Assembly (NCBI RefSeq): GCF_963855985.1
Contig: NC_087111.1
Span: 4,903,001 to 4,967,000 of the forward strand
DNA length: 64,000 nucleotides
Direction: 5' to 3'
Source of the DNA: Ostrinia nubilalis
Lineage: Eukaryota; Arthropoda; Insecta; Lepidoptera; Crambidae
Under the pieces are notes generated by a model. It ran no database searches and was not told where the DNA came from. It saw nothing but the letters and a program-made list of their open reading frames with translations. This document shows, in pieces, positions 60,701 to 64,000 of the stretch. Numbering within the stretch: the stretch's first letter is position 1; every line of letters begins with the position of its first letter. Both the position numbers and the translations under genes were made by a program.

Positions 60701-63700
60701 CCATTATTTTCTACGCTATTTTTTGGTTGGACTATTGGAGTTGTGTGATTTCTAGTCGTAGGCTTAAAGTAAAAAGTGATTTTACCTTTCTTTGGAATGG
60801 AGTTAGAGTAAGTTTGCCTCTTACTTTGACACTGCAATGCCTGAGATCTCAAGCGATTTCTTAAGCTATTTATGGACAAAAAATCATTTTCATACTGTCG
60901 GAAGTCGACCCAAAGATTTATTTTTGAACATACAAAATTTATATAATCTGTATCATATTTAAAATAATCAATATAAAATCCTTTCATGTCTATAATATTA
61001 CAATTCACAAAATGTTTCGTCCATAATTTCAAATTACAATTTAATGTCTTTTCGTTAAGGTAGGGATTATAGATTACAGGTGCAATTAATACTGTACATT
61101 TACAAAATTTGTTTACAGCAATGCAAATATTTGAATGTAACTTTTGAATGTCCCTGTCATTACTGCCAAAACCTAAAATTATTATGTCATTAGATTTTAG
61201 TTCATGTAAAATTTCGTCACATTTTTGTAAAATTTCAGTACTTGTGGCTCCGGTCATAATAAATGCATAGGGCTTATATACGTCGTTCCATTTTCCTGTT
61301 CTTGTCATTGAAAGTCATCTGTAGCTCATGTAGAGACTGTTTAATATCGGAACAACATTACAAACTTTGATCCAGTATCGCCCGCTCAGCACACATTGAT
61401 CAAGTTAATATTTTACCTTATCTAGGGACTATTTCATATCGGAACAACATCTCAAACATTTTCCAGTATTTGTCACTCAGCACACATTAATCAAGTAAAC
61501 ATTTTAGCTTATCTAGGGACTATTTAATGTCGGAACAACATCACAAACCTTGTTCCAGTATTTGTCGCTCAGCACACACTGGTCCAATTCCTTCTTGTAG
61601 GTGGACTCGGCTGCGGTGAGGTCACCACGGAACTGATTGATGTAGCGCAGCGTTCCGTAATTTGTTAGAATAGCAGCCAGCGAGCACACACTATCAAGCT
61701 CGTTTAGATACTTTTTAATTTCGGAACAACATCGCTAACTTTGTTCCAATAGCGGTCTCTCATCCCACTTTGATCATGTTTACTTTATAGACTATTTAAT
61801 ATCGGAACAACGTCACAAACCTTGTTCCAGTATTTGTCACTCAGCACACATTGACCAAGTTAAAATTTTAGCTTATCTAGGGACTATTTAATGTCGGAAC
61901 AACATCACAAACCTTGTTCCAGTATTTGTCGCTCAGCACGCACTGGTCCAGTTCCTTCTTGTAGGTGGACTCGGCCGCGGTGAGGTCACCACGAAACTGT
62001 TTGATGTAACGCAGCGTGGCTGCAACGCTTTCTGGTGGCGCTTGGACGCCTGCTTTGATCATGCGGTCTAGGGTGTCTGGAAGATAAAATAAGGGTTATT
62101 TAGATAAACTCTGCAGCACGCTATTATGTATTAACTCTATTATACATTAAAATACCTAACAGTTACAGATAAAGTAATAGATGTGAGCGTTAAATTCATT
62201 TCAAGAAGATTTATGGCACTGGCTGGATGAAAAAAGAGAAAGGGGATCATATCGAGGCTGCAGCTTATGTTCGGTTACAGAAAGACTATCGAACGCGGGT
62301 TTCTCTTTCAAAAACCAAAAACCGGATTTTTCCTGGGTCACCAAACAAAATCATGCAAGTATATTTTAGTATGATATAGCAATGAACAGGAGAGGTGCAT
62401 ACATTCTGAAATCATTGAGTTATTAATAGACTAGCTTTCCGCCCGCGGCTTCGCCCGCGTGGAATTTTGTCTGTCACAGAAAAACTTTATCGTGCGCGTC
62501 CCTGTTTCAAAAACCGGGATAAAAACTATCCTATGTCCTTTCCCGGGACTCAAACTATCTCTATGCCTTTCATTAAAATCGGTTCAGTGGTTTAGGCGTG
62601 AAAGAGAGACAGACAGACAGACAAACAGATTTACTTTCGCATTTATAATATTAGTATAGATTTATAATAGTTACATAATTACCGATAGCGCACTTGGCCT
62701 TAGCGGCGGCCTCCTTGGCTTTCGAGGCGGCCTTGTCGCGCGCCTCCTTCGAGCCGTGGACTGACATGTAGTGCTTCTTGTCGAGGTCGTCCAGCGAAGA
62801 CTCTACGATCTGTAATGATTTGGAATTAGGTTAGTTTTGCTTGGGCAGGGGTGAACAGACTACTTAAAATTAATTTGAGAGTGAGTGTTATTAAAAAAAG
62901 TATTAAAAAGTTTAAAATTTTGTTTTAAAATGGGGTAGGAAAGAATCTGAACTTAACAGCGCCTTTTTATATTGCTCAAATTACTAGCAGCTCCAATCAG
63001 GCTTTATGTTTTCGTGCAAATCATAAACGTTTGTTTTTATTTGTATAGAGAACAATAGTGTCTAGACAAACCTAAAGAGGATTTAGGACGCTATTTGGAT
63101 CAAATATGTAATTGCTCAATAATGAATAATAAATAAATAAATAAAATAAATAAAATAAATAAAACAAATAAAATAAATAAAATAAATAAAACAAATAAAA
63201 CAAATAAAACAAATAAAACAAATAAAACAAATAAAACAAATAAAACAAATAAAACAAATAAAATAAATAAAATAAATATTAGCACTACCAAAGCTATTCA
63301 AAAAGCACACTTTATCGTGTCAAAATAAAATTGAAGTTCCATTTATACAGCACCTAACTTCGAGGTTAGTGGAAGCCTTATAGCTGTCTACCGCTAGCTT
63401 CATGTTCACCATGCATATTGTTATCCAACTACATAGTGCCTTAATAAGACTGAAAATCCACCAAACTTAGCTTGGTATTGCCATGCATATCATGGCCTAA
63501 CTACTCCATGCAAAAACCACTTTTAAAACTATTAAAATAGGGTCTAAAATCCACCAACCTTAAACAGCGCCTTGTTGTACTCCGTACAGAAGTTAGTGGC
63601 TGCCTTGAAGCTATCGACAGCTATCTTGGTGTTTTCATGCATATCATGTTCCAGCTCCACCATTCAAAAACCTCCCTTAACTGTGACAAAATAAGGCCTA

Positions 63701-64000
63701 AAGTCCACCAACCTTAAACAGCGCCTTGTTGTACTCCGTACAGAAGTTAGTGGCTGCCTTGAAGCTATCGAGAACTATCTTGGTGTTTTCATGCATAATA
63801 TCATGTTCCAACTTCACCATTCAATAACCTTCCTTAACAGTGACCAAATAAGGTCTAAACTCCACCAACCTTAAACAGCGCCTTGTTGTACTCCGTACAG
63901 AAGTTAGTAGCTGCCTTGAAGCTATCGAGAGCTATCTTGGTGTTCTCATGCTTATCGTGACTAAACTATTCCATTCAAAAACCTCCCTTAACTGGGACAA
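51753..64000 (-). CDS. Mic60: MICOS subunit Mic60 / mitofilin, copy B (5' end outside window)
   Basis: This is a tandem paralogue of the gene at 18146-42251. Exons: 62683-62809, 61913-62076, 57050-57175, 56398-56470, 56183-56271, 55961-56071, 55483-55600, 54833-54967, 54110-54213, 53559-53660, 52881-52966 and 51753-51930. Eight of the twelve have exactly the length of their copy-A partner (127, 164, 126, 73, 111, 118, 104, 102), the terminal exon is also equal (178), and the other three differ by multiples of three, so frame is kept. Landmarks are [20 protein letters not shown], the coiled-coil exons rich in E, K and Q, YFLSWLQS at 53559-53660, and [18 protein letters not shown] at the end. 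All exons are open with GT-AG borders. The next exon upstream is represented only by partial tandem copies from 63559 on. The transmembrane part is not in the window. Role as for copy A; the less interrupted structure suggests this may be the main copy. Confidence 0.85.
52034..52191. repeat. 158-bp inverted repeat, left arm
   Basis: It is complementary to 53300-53457 with the same length and about two visible mismatches. It starts caggcctgttcatctccgcg. It lies in the last intron of Mic60-B, and together with the other arm brackets exon 52881-52966. No coding role is supported. Confidence 0.85.
53130..53260 (-). repeat. RTE LINE carboxy-end fragment
   Basis: The complement encodes part of the RTE end ([17 protein letters not shown] sequence). 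It sits between Mic60-B exon 52881-52966 and the right arm of the 158-bp inverted repeat. Confidence 0.5.
53300..53457. repeat. 158-bp inverted repeat, right arm
   Basis: It ends ...gatgaacaggcctg, the complement of the left arm's start at 52034. It lies in the intron between Mic60-B exons 53559-53660 and 52881-52966. Confidence 0.85.
55240..55400 (-). repeat. RTE LINE 3' fragment
   Basis: Complement of the RTE 3' end ('cactgctgaacgtaggcctc', 'gcatccagcaccttcctgct'). A plus-strand remnant of the same LINE end lies at 55075-55170, and another at 56905-57030. All are in Mic60-B introns. Confidence 0.6.
56632..56801. mobile_element. Harbinger-like MITE, third copy
   Basis: Same ends as the copies at 28985 and 47640. 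TTA lies on each side (56629-56631 and 56802-56804). Inside a Mic60-B intron. Confidence 0.85.
57190..57593. repeat. exon-derived ~100-bp repeat array, left part
   Basis: Four degenerate units share 'cggaacaacatcacaaa', a 'cttgttcca' block and 'cacacact'. The module matches the 3' edge of Mic60-B exon 61913-62076 plus the following intron. The array is split from its right part (61312-61912) by a LINE. Confidence 0.75.
58083..60650 (-). CDS. LINE ORF2: AP endonuclease plus reverse transcriptase
   Basis: The 855-aa frame nicks target DNA and copies the LINE RNA in place. The endonuclease occupies about residues 15-235: [36 protein letters not shown] and LWLSDHD. The reverse transcriptase covers about 480-760: [55 protein letters not shown] and the catalytic FADD box ([11 protein letters not shown]). 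The frame ends early at SCRPFLSR; the expected carboxy end continues in another frame from 58086 to 57769 ([18 protein letters not shown]), so a single-base loss near 58090 separates them. Otherwise it is intact, implying recent insertion. It overlaps ORF1 by 23 bp in a different frame. Confidence 0.9.
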   Translation of the reverse strand: MTSFFVHKRNNVFTILHQNIHGLRSKRELIEITLSDISYNIKPDVLCFTETFIKSGEEKNININDFELAAKFSRSNKRGGSCIMVKKGIDFKTIKFIENLAMIFHFECCAVNLTTNNLIIICIYRIPSKLKRHITYFAEKIDLMLYKCLKKYPNKKFIIAGDMNINMIEEKCQNAKQLKDILNKYNLYSHINEPTRGNACLDLVISNIDSASGSTLPLWLSDHDTAQILNFSVAEKKQSSKIVFITRRDYSNENIELFKQHLKCLSFENMFIHTDVNVAFNAFHDMFCLLYKLCFPITRVKKYLTNKPKWITKGLKTSCATKRILRYAYYTNKTETDRKKYICFSTLLKKCVNQSKRLTNKTFIVNSKNKCRAAWTIIKDETNNTLNKKYINRIMTDEGEVLAPIEIASKFNTYFIDINKIHGKPENTCSKADFHNSLFLTPVNSKYMERIIMSLNNTPSEGYDSICTKVLKSCKEELSPLLTHLVNLSMEHGIFPEKLKMAIVKPIKKKGDNINIDNFRPVTLISIFSKVFEKVVHEQITSFFKKFNVINENQFGFQKNKSTIQAVFGLVDDILKNVNDKKYTSVIFLDMSKAFDRVSHKQLLDKLEVNGIRGPAHDWLKSYLENRLQCVEIEQVNVRHTTQTYRSCFTYNRNGVPQGSILGPLLFLLYINDIINISKYKFTLFADDISLIVSSEKDCTLEKHKTDIVNTMTSIINWLNKNNLQINLKTYIINFNNFINQSINFNIMGENITCANSVKFLGIIMDTKFTWKDQIDSVFERVNKFVFALYRLTKIASKKTAITAYFAYVESAIRYGIITWGNGTNINKVFVAQKRCIRAICNIAPDVSCRPFLSR
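60628..61308 (-). CDS. LINE ORF1 part: SGNH-hydrolase-like protein
   Basis: The 226-aa frame has [10 protein letters not shown] near the start, [12 protein letters not shown] near residue 50 (a GxxND block like SGNH/GDSL hydrolases), and a basic, Asn-rich carboxy end. Esterase-like ORF1 proteins are known in CR1-group LINEs. The classical GDS motif is not visible, so the amino end may be missing or diverged. It stops inside the start of ORF2. Confidence 0.6.
   Translation of the reverse strand: MTRTGKWNDVYKPYAFIMTGATSTEILQKCDEILHELKSNDIIILGFGSNDRDIQKLHSNICIAVNKFCKCTVLIAPVIYNPYLNEKTLNCNLKLWTKHFVNCNIIDMKGFYIDYFKYDTDYINFVCSKINLWVDFRQYENDFLSINSLRNRLRSQALQCQSKRQTYSNSIPKKGKITFYFKPTTRNHTTPIVQPKNSVENNGTSHNLINQTHKINNPPSDQLFRS
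61312..61912. repeat. exon-derived ~100-bp repeat array, right part, with partial exon copy
   Basis: Five to six units of 'atttaatgtcggaacaacat', 'cacaaaccttgttccagtat' and 'ttgtcgctcagcacacattg' adjoin the real Mic60-B exon 61913-62076. One unit (61556-61662) keeps about 105 bp of the exon and, complemented, encodes [20 protein letters not shown] through to DKYWNK followed by the donor GTTTGTG. It has no acceptor. Confidence 0.8.
62432..62662 (-). repeat. Helitron-like lepidopteran interspersed repeat
   Basis: The plus strand starts ctagctttccgcccgcggct, with an inverted GC hairpin, and ends at 'ataatattagtatagattt'. The layout is as in the copy at 16432-16622, including a 'gtgaaagagagacagacaga' block. 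The open frame at 62459-62659 is not a gene. Confidence 0.5.
62820..63125. other. intronic stretch, nothing recognised
   Basis: AT-rich Mic60-B intron sequence without a recognisable repeat or coding frame. Confidence 0.4.
63126..63278. repeat. 9-bp microsatellite/minisatellite
   Basis: About 16 copies of the 9-mer (t/c)aaataaaa, with a block of T variants, a run of C variants, then T variants again. Because the period is a multiple of three without stops on the minus strand, three low-complexity frames stay open; they are artefacts. Confidence 0.95.
63340..64000 (-). repeat. tandem partial copies of a Mic60-B exon, ~155-bp units
   Basis: Units beginning at about 63559, 63712 and 63869 each encode, on the minus strand, [24 protein letters not shown] sequence ending NKALFK and the donor GTTGGTGG. 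A degraded unit lies at about 63362-63420. This matches the 3' half of the exon homologous to 38684-38832 in copy A. No convincing acceptor precedes any unit, so these look like exon pieces; the full exon is probably to the right of the window. The second unit has a 3-bp insertion, and frame is kept. Confidence 0.7.

Larger units (their letters stand above)
57594..61311 (-). mobile_element. CR1-group (Daphne/L2-like) non-LTR retrotransposon, nearly full
   Basis: It runs on the minus strand with a 3' tail of (tttga)n at 57594-57616. Overlapping frames are ORF1 (60628-61308) and ORF2 (58083-60650), with a displaced ORF2 tail (57769-58086). The 5' end stops within the repeat array without a leader, so it is probably 5'-truncated. 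It is inserted within one of the ~100-bp units in a Mic60-B intron. The clade call rests on the hydrolase-like ORF1 and short-repeat tail. Confidence 0.85.

Noticed and set aside
63072..63310. Three overlapping low-complexity frames (FYL, ILF and CFI repeats)
   Set aside because: They come from a 9-bp AT-rich tandem repeat whose period is a multiple of three; no gene evidence.

Overview
The window is nuclear DNA from an insect, almost certainly a moth or butterfly. It is AT-rich, with small exons joined by GT-AG introns. It carries a CYP4-clan P450 of lepidopteran type, a tRNA-headed SINE of the form common in Lepidoptera, and many MITEs, LINE pieces and foldback elements. No bacterial or organellar genes were seen. 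Every host gene found is on the minus strand, so each reads from high to low coordinates.

Layout. 1-420: RTE-type LINE 5' piece. 1186-3185: broken P450 copy (four exons). 4987-13728: complete ten-exon P450 (predicted 498 aa). 13.7-17.7 kb: intergenic, with repeats. 17.7-42.8 kb: a 16-exon Mic60/mitofilin gene (copy A), whose terminal exon is tandemly repeated and whose largest intron (21.2-35.1 kb) is packed with nested transposons. 43.4-48.9 kb: composite inverted-repeat transposon. 49.1-51.7 kb: no gene seen; includes the probable 3' UTR of the next gene. 51.75 kb to the window end: a second Mic60 gene (copy B), with matching exon lengths, running off the right edge. A CR1-like LINE (57.6-61.3 kb) and an exon-derived repeat array lie in one of its introns.

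The most unusual gene lies inside the large intron of Mic60-A (30780-34344). It is an intact six-exon gene for a predicted 954-aa protein that joins a Mutator-like DDE transposase to a YqaJ-type nuclease. Around it are several terminal-inverted-repeat elements with 4-bp target duplications. Their subterminal repeats share an ATGTCCC-type motif. I infer that these may be one under-described transposon group, possibly served by this or a related transposase.

The P450 is a microsomal mono-oxygenase and the two Mic60 paralogues are inner-membrane MICOS scaffold proteins; they are neighbours, with no sign of a shared pathway. Transposons have reshaped both loci. A 1.95-kb palindrome sits 9 nt from a splice donor, a 158-bp inverted repeat brackets a single exon, and pieces of several Mic60 exons have been tandemly copied. 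Exon edges were placed by hand from splice signals and from agreement between the paralogues; expect errors of a few bases in places.
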